Positions 1 to 5,328 of a stretch of 5,497 nt of DNA are shown in pieces (the stretch's first letter is position 1; each line of letters opens with the position of its first letter). The notes beneath the pieces were generated by a model that searched no databases, had not been told where the DNA came from, and saw only the letters and a list, made by a program, of their open reading frames with translations. Both the position numbers and the translations under genes were made by a program. Origin of the DNA: an uncultured Holophagaceae bacterium. Lineage in GTDB: Bacteria; Acidobacteriota; Holophagae; Holophagales; Holophagaceae. The stretch is taken from contig CAITBU010000294.1 of assembly GCA_903890595.1 (NCBI GenBank), positions 1 through 5,497 on the forward strand, given 5' to 3'.

Positions 1-160
1 CTACCTGTCCCCCGTGATCGCCAGCGGCATCGCCTGGGTCTGGCTGGGCGAAGTCCCCACCTTCCTCACCGTCCTCGGCGGCACCATCGCCATCGCCGGC
101 GTGGTGCTCGTCCAAACCCGAGGCCAGCACCCGGCGGCGGCGCACGGTGGGGACACCTAA
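1..160 (+). CDS. EamA/DMT-family transporter, C-terminal fragment
   Basis: This is the 3' end of a gene that starts before the window. Reading from base 2, it gives 52 residues beginning YLSPVIASGIAWVWLGEVPT and ending in a TAA at 158-160. The fragment has two hydrophobic stretches separated by a W-L-G-E-x-P turn, followed by a small-residue helix (residues about 25-40) and a short polar tail (QTRGQHPAAAHGGDT). The pattern of P-V-x-A-x(n)-G-E-x-P-T, then a glycine-rich last helix, is typical of the final two membrane helices of the EamA (DMT superfamily, ten-helix) inner-membrane exporters. The substrate cannot be told from this piece; family members move amino acids and other metabolites. 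It converges on the minus-strand operon and shows no functional link to it. Confidence 0.8.
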   Translation, partial: YLSPVIASGIAWVWLGEVPTFLTVLGGTIAIAGVVLVQTRGQHPAAAHGGDT

Positions 161-161
161 A

Positions 162-300
162 GACAAGGTCTCTCGCAGAGGGGCGCAGAGACGGCAGAGG
201 CTGCGGAGGAAATCAGGGTTGCATTCTTCGCCCTTCGGCCTTCTTGTCCTTTCTCTGCGCCCCTCCGCTATCTCAGCGTCCCTCCGCGAGAGTTGTTCTT
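162..300. repeat. Imperfect inverted repeat with phased GCNGAG hexamers
   Basis: The convergent gap contains two arms, about 170-210 and 252-292, whose reverse complements match at roughly three quarters of positions. The outermost seven bases (CTCTCGC / GCGAGAG) match perfectly, and weaker similarity extends outward to about 162 and 300. Each arm carries four hexamers of the form GCAGAG, GCGGAG or GCTGAG. In the left arm they start at 175, 185, 194 and 203. In the right arm their complements occupy 253-258, 263-268, 272-277 and 282-287. Spacing is 9-10 bases in both arms. The spacer between the arms is about 40 bases and pyrimidine-rich. The RNA could form a long imperfect hairpin on either strand. 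The position between two converging genes suits a bidirectional transcription barrier, but there is no clean U-tract, so terminator activity is inference. From memory, similar CGCAGAG-type intergenic repeats occur in several phyla, so it may be one copy of a dispersed family. Confidence 0.75.
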
Positions 301-320
301 GGTCGTGATCTTTAAAATCC

Positions 321-1130
321 CTACAGGAACAGGCGGGGATCTACCCGGGCGTTGTTTAGGCTCACGGACCAGTGCAGGTGGGGGCCGGTGGAGCGGCCGG
401 TGTGGCCCACCTCGCCTAGCAGGTCGCCGGCCCGCAGGACCTGGCCCTGCTTCACTTTGATTTTCGACAGGTGGGCGAAGAGGCTCACCACGCCCTCGCC
501 GTGGGCGAGGAACACGGCGTTCCCGCTGAAGTAGAAGTTCCCCGTGAGCACCACCACCCCCGCCGCCGGTGCGCGCACGGCCTGGCCCGTGGGGGCCTTG
601 ATGTCCAGCCCCCCATGGGGGGACCGGGGCTCGCCGTTGAGGATCCGGCGCATGCCGAAGGAGGCGGTGAGGGCCCCCGCCGTGGGACGGCGGAAGTGCA
701 GCGACGACACGAGGCCCTCGGGCCAGGCCTTCCACGCTGGCTCCATGAGGGCCTGCTCCCGAACAATACGGGCCTCGTCCTCGGGTGCCGGGTTCACCAT
801 GCGCGGATTCTCCAGGCGCAGGCGCTGCTCCGGGTAGTGCTTGGGGCGGATGCTGAAGACCACCGGACGGCCGTCCACCTCCACAGTGTCCTGGCCGGGC
901 TTGGCACTCAGGGGAATGCCCACCACCGCCGTCCAGCCAGTGGCGCTCCGCCGCACCAGCACTGGCTCGCCGTGGGCGGTCACCCGGGGTGCAGCGTCCT
1001 GGTTCGGCAGGGCGACGAGGGCCACGCCGCCGGGAACCGCCGAGCCCTTGAGGGGGAGGGCCGGGGCCGCCGCACGGAGGGCACAGGTCACCAGCAGCAA
1101 CCCGCAGAGAGAGGGGTGCAAGCGCATCAT
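321..1130 (-). CDS. Exported M23 (LytM-type) zinc metallopeptidase
   Basis: A 269-residue peptidoglycan endopeptidase, predicted to cut peptide cross-links in the periplasm. An N-terminal signal peptide (about 1-22, hydrophobic core LLLVTCALRAAA) is followed by a beta-rich domain (about 25-95, containing VPGGVALVALP and GIPLSAKPGQ) like the N-terminal module of proteobacterial M23 proteins. A linker with the family-typical stretch NPRMVNPAPEDEARI (108-122) comes next, then the M23 domain (about 150-269). All active-site residues are present: H172 and D176 in HGGLD, H220 in FAHL, and H251/H253 in HLHW, so it should be active and not a degenerate EnvC-type activator. It is the last gene of the minus-strand operon. 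Its ATG at 1130-1128 overlaps the cupin stop as ATGA, and a GGGGAG lies about five bases upstream. A second in-frame ATG (1127-1125) would also work and changes nothing important. C16 is preceded by LVT, a poor lipobox, so cleavage by signal peptidase I is favoured. Confidence 0.92.
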   Translation of the reverse strand: MMRLHPSLCGLLLVTCALRAAAPALPLKGSAVPGGVALVALPNQDAAPRVTAHGEPVLVRRSATGWTAVVGIPLSAKPGQDTVEVDGRPVVFSIRPKHYPEQRLRLENPRMVNPAPEDEARIVREQALMEPAWKAWPEGLVSSLHFRRPTAGALTASFGMRRILNGEPRSPHGGLDIKAPTGQAVRAPAAGVVVLTGNFYFSGNAVFLAHGEGVVSLFAHLSKIKVKQGQVLRAGDLLGEVGHTGRSTGPHLHWSVSLNNARVDPRLFL

Positions 1131-1492
1131 TCGGACTCCCCGGTGCTCGGCGACTGGGTGAGCACGCCCATGAACGTCAGGGGCGCATCGGAGTCGTTGA
1201 TCAGGCCGTGGGTGCTGCCGGCCTTCACCAGGAACAGGTCCCCTGCCACCACGGGAAAGCGCTCCCCATCGAGGAGGCCTGTGCCTTGTCCCGCCAGAAT
1301 CAGGTAGAGGTCTTCGGTATCCACATGGAGGTGCTCACCGATGGTGGTGCCCGGCGCCAGGGTCGTGCGCCCCAGGCTGAGGATGCCGGCCATCTCGCCG
1401 GCCTGTAGCAGCTCCACCCCCTGGGCCGGGCCGACCCCGCCCCGGATGTTGGTGCGGGTGGTCTCAAGCTGCTCGGAATGGCGACGGATCAT
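1127..1492 (-). CDS. Small single-domain cupin protein
   Basis: A 121-residue cytoplasmic protein made almost entirely of one cupin_2 beta-barrel. Cupin motif 1 is visible as G-x(5)-H-L-H-x(3)-E around residues 48-70 (H54, H56, E60, closing G at 68/70). Motif 2 is GDLFLVKAGSTHGLIN (84-99) with H95. The four usual metal ligands (H54, H56, E60, H95) are therefore all intact, which suggests a bound divalent metal. Small cupins of this type include sugar or metabolite binders, isomerases and dioxygenases; the sequence alone does not choose among them. It overlaps the upstream hypothetical gene by four bases (ATGA at 1492-1489) and the downstream peptidase gene by four. A CGGAG about eight bases before the ATG supports the start. 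Because mtnP leads the operon, a role near methionine salvage is conceivable. However, the protein is shorter than the roughly 180-residue acireductone dioxygenases and is not obviously one. Confidence 0.88.
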   Translation of the reverse strand: MIRRHSEQLETTRTNIRGGVGPAQGVELLQAGEMAGILSLGRTTLAPGTTIGEHLHVDTEDLYLILAGQGTGLLDGERFPVVAGDLFLVKAGSTHGLINDSDAPLTFMGVLTQSPSTGESE

Positions 1493-2046
1493 GGCGCAGG
1501 CTCCGGTGCTAGGGGGGATTCTTCTGCCGCCGTGACCACCTCCGCCACAGCTTCCGGCCTAGACTCGGCAACGACCTCAGGCACAGGCGCCGGATTTGGT
1601 TCGGGCGCCGCAGCGGGCACCTCCTGCAGTCCTTCGAAGCCCGCCTCCCGCATCTTCAGAGCCTCTTGGTAGGCGGCGAGGACGGCGGTACGGACACGCA
1701 GATAAGAGGTCTCCGTGACCTTGGTGTTGAAGGTGAGGGTGGCCACGACATAGTCCCGACCGTCCGGCAGGGTCTGGGGTGCACTCACCTGGATCTGGGG
1801 CGGCATGATGGCCGAGGAGCTGCCCTCCCGCAGGCGCAGCGACTGGCCTTCGCACCAGGCCTGCAGCTGGGGGGTGAGGGCCAGACCCGCTGCCGGCGAG
1901 GTCACCATGACCCGGCCGTAGAGGGTGAAAAACAGGCGCAGCTGGGGCAGATCGAAGGAGTGGTTCAGGTAGCCCGACATGCTGGCGATCTGCTGGAAGT
2001 CCTTCAGCAGGGCCTGCAGCTTGGGACTGGGCTGGGGCTGGGCCAT
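1489..2046 (-). CDS. Hypothetical protein with Ala/Pro/Glu-rich C-terminal tail
   Basis: I do not recognise this 185-residue protein. Residues about 8-70 look helical and amphipathic (KLQALLKDFQQIASMSGYLN, then a hydrophobic RLFFTLYGRVMV). Residues about 85-115 look like beta strands (QIQVSAPQTLPDGRDYVVAT, then LTFNTKV), followed by a helix (about 117-138). From about residue 142 the rest is low-complexity Ala, Pro, Glu and Val (EVPAAAPEPNPAPVPEVVAE and onward), a probable disordered tail. There is no signal peptide or clear membrane helix, so it is probably cytoplasmic. The start chosen is the ATG at 2046-2044, which shares one base with the mtnP stop (TGATG). A TTG just upstream would add only one residue and is less likely. 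No strong Shine-Dalgarno is visible, so translation probably depends on coupling to mtnP. Its conserved place inside an overlapping gene run argues that it is a real gene. Confidence 0.8.
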   Translation of the reverse strand: MAQPQPSPKLQALLKDFQQIASMSGYLNHSFDLPQLRLFFTLYGRVMVTSPAAGLALTPQLQAWCEGQSLRLREGSSSAIMPPQIQVSAPQTLPDGRDYVVATLTFNTKVTETSYLRVRTAVLAAYQEALKMREAGFEGLQEVPAAAPEPNPAPVPEVVAESRPEAVAEVVTAAEESPLAPEPAP

Positions 2047-2918
2047 CAAGGCATCCCGTACCCGTACTTGTTCACCAGCAGGGCCAGGCGCTCCCGGGCC
2101 GCTGCAGGCACCACCTCCGGGGCCGTGAAGAGCGCCGCCTTCAGGGCCGCTCCGCAGGCGCAGGTGCGGGCAGTGCCCACGAGCCTGGGGACCACGCAGC
2201 GCAGCAGGCGCTGGGCCTTGTCCACGTTGGCGTGCATGACCTCCAGCACGGAGGCGGCGTCCACGCCCTCCTCCTCCTCGCGCCAGGCATCGTAGTCCGT
2301 CACCAGGGCGATGCAGGCGTAGCAGAGCTCGGCCTCCCGGGCCAGGCGGGCCTCGGTTACCTGGGTCATGCCGATGAGGTCGGCACCCCAGCTCTGGTGC
2401 AGGCGGCTCTCGGCGCGAGTAGAGAAGGCTGGGCCCTCCATGCAGACGTAGACCGACCCCGCCTCGATGGGCAGCGTCAATTCCTGGCCCGCCGCGAGGA
2501 GCGTCCCCGTCAGGTGGGTGCAGGTGGGTTCGGCGAAGCTGACATGAGCCACCAGGCCCTCGCCGAAGAAGGTGTCCCGGCGGTGCCGGGTCTTGTCGAT
2601 GAACTGGCCCGCCAGGCGCAGGTCGCCGGGCCGGTGGCGGTCCAGCAGGCTACCCACGGCCGAAACGCAAACCAGGCGCTCCACGCCCAGCGACTTCAGG
2701 GCCCAGATGTTGGCCCGGTAGTTCACCTCGCTGGGGGTGAAGCGGTGGCCCTCCCCGTGCCGGGACAGGAAGGCCACGGGAGCGCCGTCGAGGGTCCCCA
2801 GGAGGACTGGCCCCGAGGGCTCACCGAAGGGCGTCTCCACCGCGACCGTGCGGTCCAGAACCAGGCCCTCCATCCGGTAGAGGCCACTGCCGCCGATGAT
2901 GCCGATGGGTGTATGCAT
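2046..2918 (-). CDS. mtnP: S-methyl-5'-thioadenosine phosphorylase
   Basis: A 290-residue cytoplasmic enzyme of the PNP/UDP family that splits methylthioadenosine (a by-product of polyamine and other SAM-using reactions) with phosphate into adenine and 5-methylthioribose 1-phosphate, the entry to methionine salvage. The family landmarks appear in order: GIIGGSGLY (6-14), RHGEGH (53-58), NYRANIWALK (66-75), SAVGSL (86-91), FIDKTRHRRDTFF (106-118), MEGPAFSTRAES (160-171), IGMTQVTEARLAREAELCYA (182-201) and TDYDAW (207-212). By comparison with human MTAP (283 residues), phosphate contacts S11, R53, H54, S86 and A87, substrate contacts M184/T185, and adenine-recognising D208 and D210 are all present. 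The two aspartates favour MTA over methylthioinosine or plain purine nucleosides. It is the first gene of the minus-strand operon and diverges from the B12 riboswitch. The ATG at 2918-2916 sits directly before the conserved IGIIGGSG and has no recognisable Shine-Dalgarno. Confidence 0.95.
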   Translation of the reverse strand: MHTPIGIIGGSGLYRMEGLVLDRTVAVETPFGEPSGPVLLGTLDGAPVAFLSRHGEGHRFTPSEVNYRANIWALKSLGVERLVCVSAVGSLLDRHRPGDLRLAGQFIDKTRHRRDTFFGEGLVAHVSFAEPTCTHLTGTLLAAGQELTLPIEAGSVYVCMEGPAFSTRAESRLHQSWGADLIGMTQVTEARLAREAELCYACIALVTDYDAWREEEEGVDAASVLEVMHANVDKAQRLLRCVVPRLVGTARTCACGAALKAALFTAPEVVPAAARERLALLVNKYGYGMP

Positions 2919-2924
2919 CGGACC

Positions 2925-2930
2925 ATTCTA
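2925..2930 (-). promoter_or_regulatory. Possible -10 element for the mtnP operon
   Basis: On the minus strand, TAGAAT (one mismatch to TATAAT) lies six bases before the mtnP ATG. Transcription starting about seven bases downstream would begin at or next to the start codon, giving a leaderless message. This would fit the absence of a Shine-Dalgarno. No good -35 hexamer is visible at 16-18 bases, where the sequence is a G-rich tract, so the call is tentative. Confidence 0.3.
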
Positions 2931-2971
2931 CTTGCCCCGGCCCCCCCGCCATGCTTCTCTTGGAGTTCTGA

Positions 2972-3206
2972 CAACCTGTGTTGGATGTTCGGGAAGCAGG
3001 TTTGAATCCTGCGCTGCCCCGCAACGGTATGCACCACGCGCTTTGCACCCTGATCCGCGTGAGACCTGAGACCCCTGGAACGGCCTGGAGCCCTGCGCTG
3101 GCCGCCCCTGGAACCTCAGACCCGAGTCACTGGGAGGAATCCCGGGAAGGCTCGGGGGGAGCCCCCAGCTCCTGTCGTGTGCGAGCCCGGAGACCGGTCC
3201 TGCACC
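2972..3206 (+). ncRNA. Cobalamin (B12) riboswitch
   Basis: The conserved core of a cobalamin riboswitch is readable. GGGAA (2991-2995) is followed by the hairpin GCAGG-TTTGAAT-CCTGC (2996-3012), matching the consensus GGTGxGAAxCC element. The B12-box region GCTGCCCCGCAACGGTA (3013-3029) comes next, close to consensus G-C-x-G-x-CCCCGCaACtGTA. Then come GAGTCACTG (3124-3132) with a GGGA/TCCC stem and CGGGAAGGCTC (3143-3153). The 3' signature AGCCCGGAGACCGG (3184-3197) matches the AGyCaGGAGACC consensus. Side hairpins include CACGCG/CGCGTG (3035-3040/3056-3061) and a longer extension at 3066-3119. A convincing closing P1 helix was not found, so the 5' boundary is approximate. It precedes the TonB-dependent receptor on the same strand, the standard place for B12 repression of cobalamin uptake genes: binding of a cobalamin should lower expression of the receptor and the downstream binding protein. 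Confidence 0.93.
3066..3119 (+). other. Peripheral extension hairpin within the riboswitch
   Basis: Between the B12 box and the GAGTCACTG element lies an extended arm. The outer stem is CTGAG (3066-3070) with CTCAG (3115-3119). The inner stem is CGGCC (3081-3085) with GGCCG (3100-3104). The two strands between these stems contain an exact 10-base direct repeat, CCCCTGGAAC (3072-3081 and 3105-3114). Its CCTGG cores can pair with each other across the arm around a T-T mismatch. The result is a nearly continuous helix of about 20 base pairs, capped by a loop of about 14 bases. Confidence 0.6.
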
Positions 3207-3215
3207 TCACCCCCC

Positions 3216-3270
3216 GTCGCGGGCACGGGCCGGGCCATGGTCCCTAGCGGATCCGCCCAGTCTCCGCGAC
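3216..3270 (+). promoter_or_regulatory. Candidate riboswitch expression-platform stem
   Basis: Between the riboswitch core and the receptor start, GTCGCGG (3216-3222) can pair perfectly with CCGCGAC (3264-3270), and one further G-U pair (3223 with 3263) is possible. The enclosed loop holds a perfect palindrome GCGGATCCGC (3247-3256). No run of U follows, so a Rho-independent terminator is unlikely and control at translation is more plausible. The assignment is structural inference only. Confidence 0.4.
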
Positions 3271-3271
3271 T

Positions 3272-3289
3272 TCATGCGTGGAGGCATGA
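3272..3289 (+). promoter_or_regulatory. Start-site hairpin with Shine-Dalgarno in its loop
   Basis: TCATGC (3272-3277) pairs perfectly with GCATGA (3284-3289), leaving the loop GTGGAG (3278-3283). The strong GGAGG (3280-3284) is therefore mostly exposed in the loop. The ATGs at 3274 and 3286, and the first base of the ATG at 3289, are in the stem. GGAGG is one base from the 3286 ATG, which is too close, and four bases from the 3289 ATG, which is usable. The ATG at 3274 lies upstream of this GGAGG and has no Shine-Dalgarno of its own. The site therefore favours initiation at 3289 and may be part of the B12-controlled switch. Confidence 0.5.
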
Positions 3290-5328
3290 TGGGTTCCATC
3301 CGGACAGTCCTTAGCCTGGCGACCCTGTTGGTCCCGGGTACCCGCTTGTTTGCAGCCGATTGGCCAGGCGAACCGACACCTCCCGAGGCCACGGTCACAG
3401 TGAATGCGGAAGCCCAGCCCGTAGCCGTTACCCGCACCCCCTCTCCTGTGCGCATCCTGGAGGGCGAGGAGCTGGCCCGCCTGGGCAGCCGCACCCTGGC
3501 GGACCTGCTGGCCGTGCTCCAGCCCGGGTCCGTGATGGCCGCCGGGAGCACCGGCAAGCAGGCCTCGGCCTTCCTCAACGGCACCCTCAGCCGCAACGTC
3601 GTGGTGCTGCTGGACGGCCTGCGCCTCAACGACCCCACCGCCACCAGCCCGGATCTCGGTGCCATCAGCCTGGTGGGCATCGCCCGGGTGGAGCTGCTGC
3701 TGGGCCCCGCTTCGGTGCTCTACGGCAGCGATGCCATCGGCGGCGTCATCGCCCTCACCAGCCTGGGCCGAGGTGCGATAGGCTTCCACGGCCAGGCGGG
3801 CCTAAAGGCCGGTACCGATGGCCTGGCGGGCAGCAGCGCCCAGGTGCAGCTCACCGCTGGCCAGGGCTGGCTGGCCGCCGGGGCAGAGGCCCAGCGGCAG
3901 GAGAGTTCCTTCCCTGGCGACGCCTTCCGGCAGGCGGGTGGCTTCCTCCGCCTGGGCACCCGCACCGAGGCCCTGGACCTCACGGGCTTCTACCGCAACA
4001 GCGGCCAGACCGCCGCCGTGCCCTTCGCCACCGGGGGCTGGCCCGCCGCCCGCGCCTACGAGCCGGGCCGGGAGACCCGCATCCGGCAGGAGAGCTGGGG
4101 GACCAGCCTGCGCTGGCGTCTGGCGCCGAGCCTCGTGCTGGAGAACAGCCTGCAGGCCCACTCTGGCCTGGCCAGCGATCCCGATGGCCCCCGGCGCCAG
4201 CAGACGGATCGGGACTTCAAGCGGGTGGAGGAGCAGCTGACCCTGCACTGGACTCCCAGCGCCGGGTTCCGCCTCTCGGGCCGCCTGGAAGGCCGCGAGG
4301 ACAGCAGCCACGCCCGGAACTACTACGACCCTGCCACCTACGCCGCCGTGCCCTACCGCGGGGAGGGCCGGGACGTTGCGGCCGCCCTGGAGGCTCGCTG
4401 GAACCTCGTAGGCGGACTGGACTGGATTGCCGGCCTGCGCCGGGATGCTGGCCACCGGGACCTCACCCGCGGGGACACCCTGGCCCGCAGCCGCGCCGGC
4501 AGCGCCGAGGCCAGCACCTGGCGCTCGGGCCTGAACTGGGTGGTCGCCCCGGAGCTGCGCCTCTACGCCAGCGCCGGTCAGGGCTTCCGCATGCCCAACA
4601 CCACAGAGTTCACCCTCAACGCGCAGGCCGAGACCCAGGACGCCCGGACCTATGCCCTGCTGCCCGAGCGCAGCCGCACGGTGCAGGTGGGTGCCACGGG
4701 CCTCGTTGCGGGGCATGTGGAGTACCGCCTGGAAGCCCAGCGCACCCGCATCAGCGACCTCCTGGCCTATGTCTACGACACCAGCTTCGCCTGGCCCCCG
4801 CTGTACACCTCGCACTACCAGAACAGCGGCACCATCCAGGCCCAGAGCTTCGAAGGCGCCCTGGGCTGGCGGGGTGGCACCGCTGGGGCCTGGGGTGTGG
4901 ACCTGCTGGCCCGCAGCCAGGAGACCCGGGACCTGGACCACAACGTCAGTGGCCAGCGCTACGGCCAGCAGAACAGCGCCATCCTGCGCCACCCCTTCTT
5001 CACCTGCGGGCTGGCGGCCTTCGCCCAGTCCACCCGCTGGCGGGCCGACCTCCGCCTGGATCGCATCGGCTCCCGCTATGACCTGAGCGACACCACCTAC
5101 GAGGTCACCACCCTGCGCGAGCCCTACCGTGACCTCAGCGTGGGCCTCTCCCATGAGCCCGTGCCGGGCCTGGTGCTGGCCCTGCGCGGCGAGCACCTGC
5201 TGCAGCCCCGCCAGACAGTCCAGTCCTGGCTCGGCGGGCGCTACGACACCAACGGCGATGCGGCTCTGGTCTTCGGCTTCCCGGCCCCCGGTCCCCGGTG
5301 GTCCCTGGGCGCCACCTGGCGGTGGTGA
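3289..5328 (+). CDS. btuB: BtuB-like TonB-dependent outer-membrane receptor
   Basis: Encodes 679 residues from the preferred ATG at 3289; an in-frame ATG at 3274 would give 684. The signal peptide is MGSIRTVLSLATLLVPGTRLFA, with probable cleavage before ADW. A TonB-box-like strand ATVTVNA (about 34-40) follows. The plug domain (about 45-160) shows the canonical ILEGEELARLGSRTLADLLA, NVVVLLDGLRLNDPT (about 103-117) and VELLLGPASVLYGSDAIGGV (about 134-153). The remainder is a 22-strand-type beta barrel with alternating hydrophobic residues. It includes RLYASAGQGFRMPNTTEF (about 424-441), the usual receptor barrel motif, and ends in an aromatic residue (W). It should import a large, scarce ligand through the outer membrane using TonB-ExbB-ExbD energy. 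Cobalamin or another corrinoid is inferred from the riboswitch in front and the binding-protein gene behind, not from the barrel itself. It is somewhat longer than E. coli BtuB (614 residues). Confidence 0.92.
   Translation: MGSIRTVLSLATLLVPGTRLFAADWPGEPTPPEATVTVNAEAQPVAVTRTPSPVRILEGEELARLGSRTLADLLAVLQPGSVMAAGSTGKQASAFLNGTLSRNVVVLLDGLRLNDPTATSPDLGAISLVGIARVELLLGPASVLYGSDAIGGVIALTSLGRGAIGFHGQAGLKAGTDGLAGSSAQVQLTAGQGWLAAGAEAQRQESSFPGDAFRQAGGFLRLGTRTEALDLTGFYRNSGQTAAVPFATGGWPAARAYEPGRETRIRQESWGTSLRWRLAPSLVLENSLQAHSGLASDPDGPRRQQTDRDFKRVEEQLTLHWTPSAGFRLSGRLEGREDSSHARNYYDPATYAAVPYRGEGRDVAAALEARWNLVGGLDWIAGLRRDAGHRDLTRGDTLARSRAGSAEASTWRSGLNWVVAPELRLYASAGQGFRMPNTTEFTLNAQAETQDARTYALLPERSRTVQVGATGLVAGHVEYRLEAQRTRISDLLAYVYDTSFAWPPLYTSHYQNSGTIQAQSFEGALGWRGGTAGAWGVDLLARSQETRDLDHNVSGQRYGQQNSAILRHPFFTCGLAAFAQSTRWRADLRLDRIGSRYDLSDTTYEVTTLREPYRDLSVGLSHEPVPGLVLALRGEHLLQPRQTVQSWLGGRYDTNGDAALVFGFPAPGPRWSLGATWRW

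Noticed and set aside
162..300. CRISPR array or insertion-sequence end
   Set aside because: Repeat units are hexamers at 9-10 base spacing, not 25-40 base repeats with spacers, and there is no transposase or target-site duplication in view.
471..1307. 278-residue plus-strand open frame opposite the M23 and cupin genes
   Set aside because: It crosses two well-supported minus-strand genes, and its translation is His/Gly/Arg-rich with no family features.
2232..3005. 257-residue plus-strand open frame opposite mtnP
   Set aside because: mtnP is certain on the other strand and this frame has no motif.
3155..3166. GGGGG/CCCCC hairpin as an intrinsic terminator
   Set aside because: It is a peripheral stem inside the riboswitch, has a very small loop and is not followed by a U-tract.
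2978..3247. 89-residue open frame or upstream leader peptide within the riboswitch
   Set aside because: The sequence is fully explained by the conserved riboswitch elements; the frame has no convincing ribosome-binding site and a random-looking product.
3247..3256. Perfect palindrome GCGGATCCGC as an operator
   Set aside because: Ten bases is short for GC-rich DNA and it lies within the transcribed leader loop, so I list it only as part of the candidate expression platform.
3244..3789. 181-residue minus-strand frame opposite the receptor start
   Set aside because: Overlaps the signal peptide and plug coding region of the receptor; low-complexity shadow product.
3360..5081. 573-residue alternative plus-strand frame inside the receptor gene
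   Set aside because: Extremely Pro/Arg/Gly-rich translation typical of an off-frame reading in GC-rich DNA.
3802..5196. 464-residue open frame on the minus strand opposite the receptor gene
   Set aside because: Composition is Gly/Ala/Gln-rich with no recognisable motif, and it mirrors the third-position GC bias of the real gene, which has clear plug and barrel motifs.
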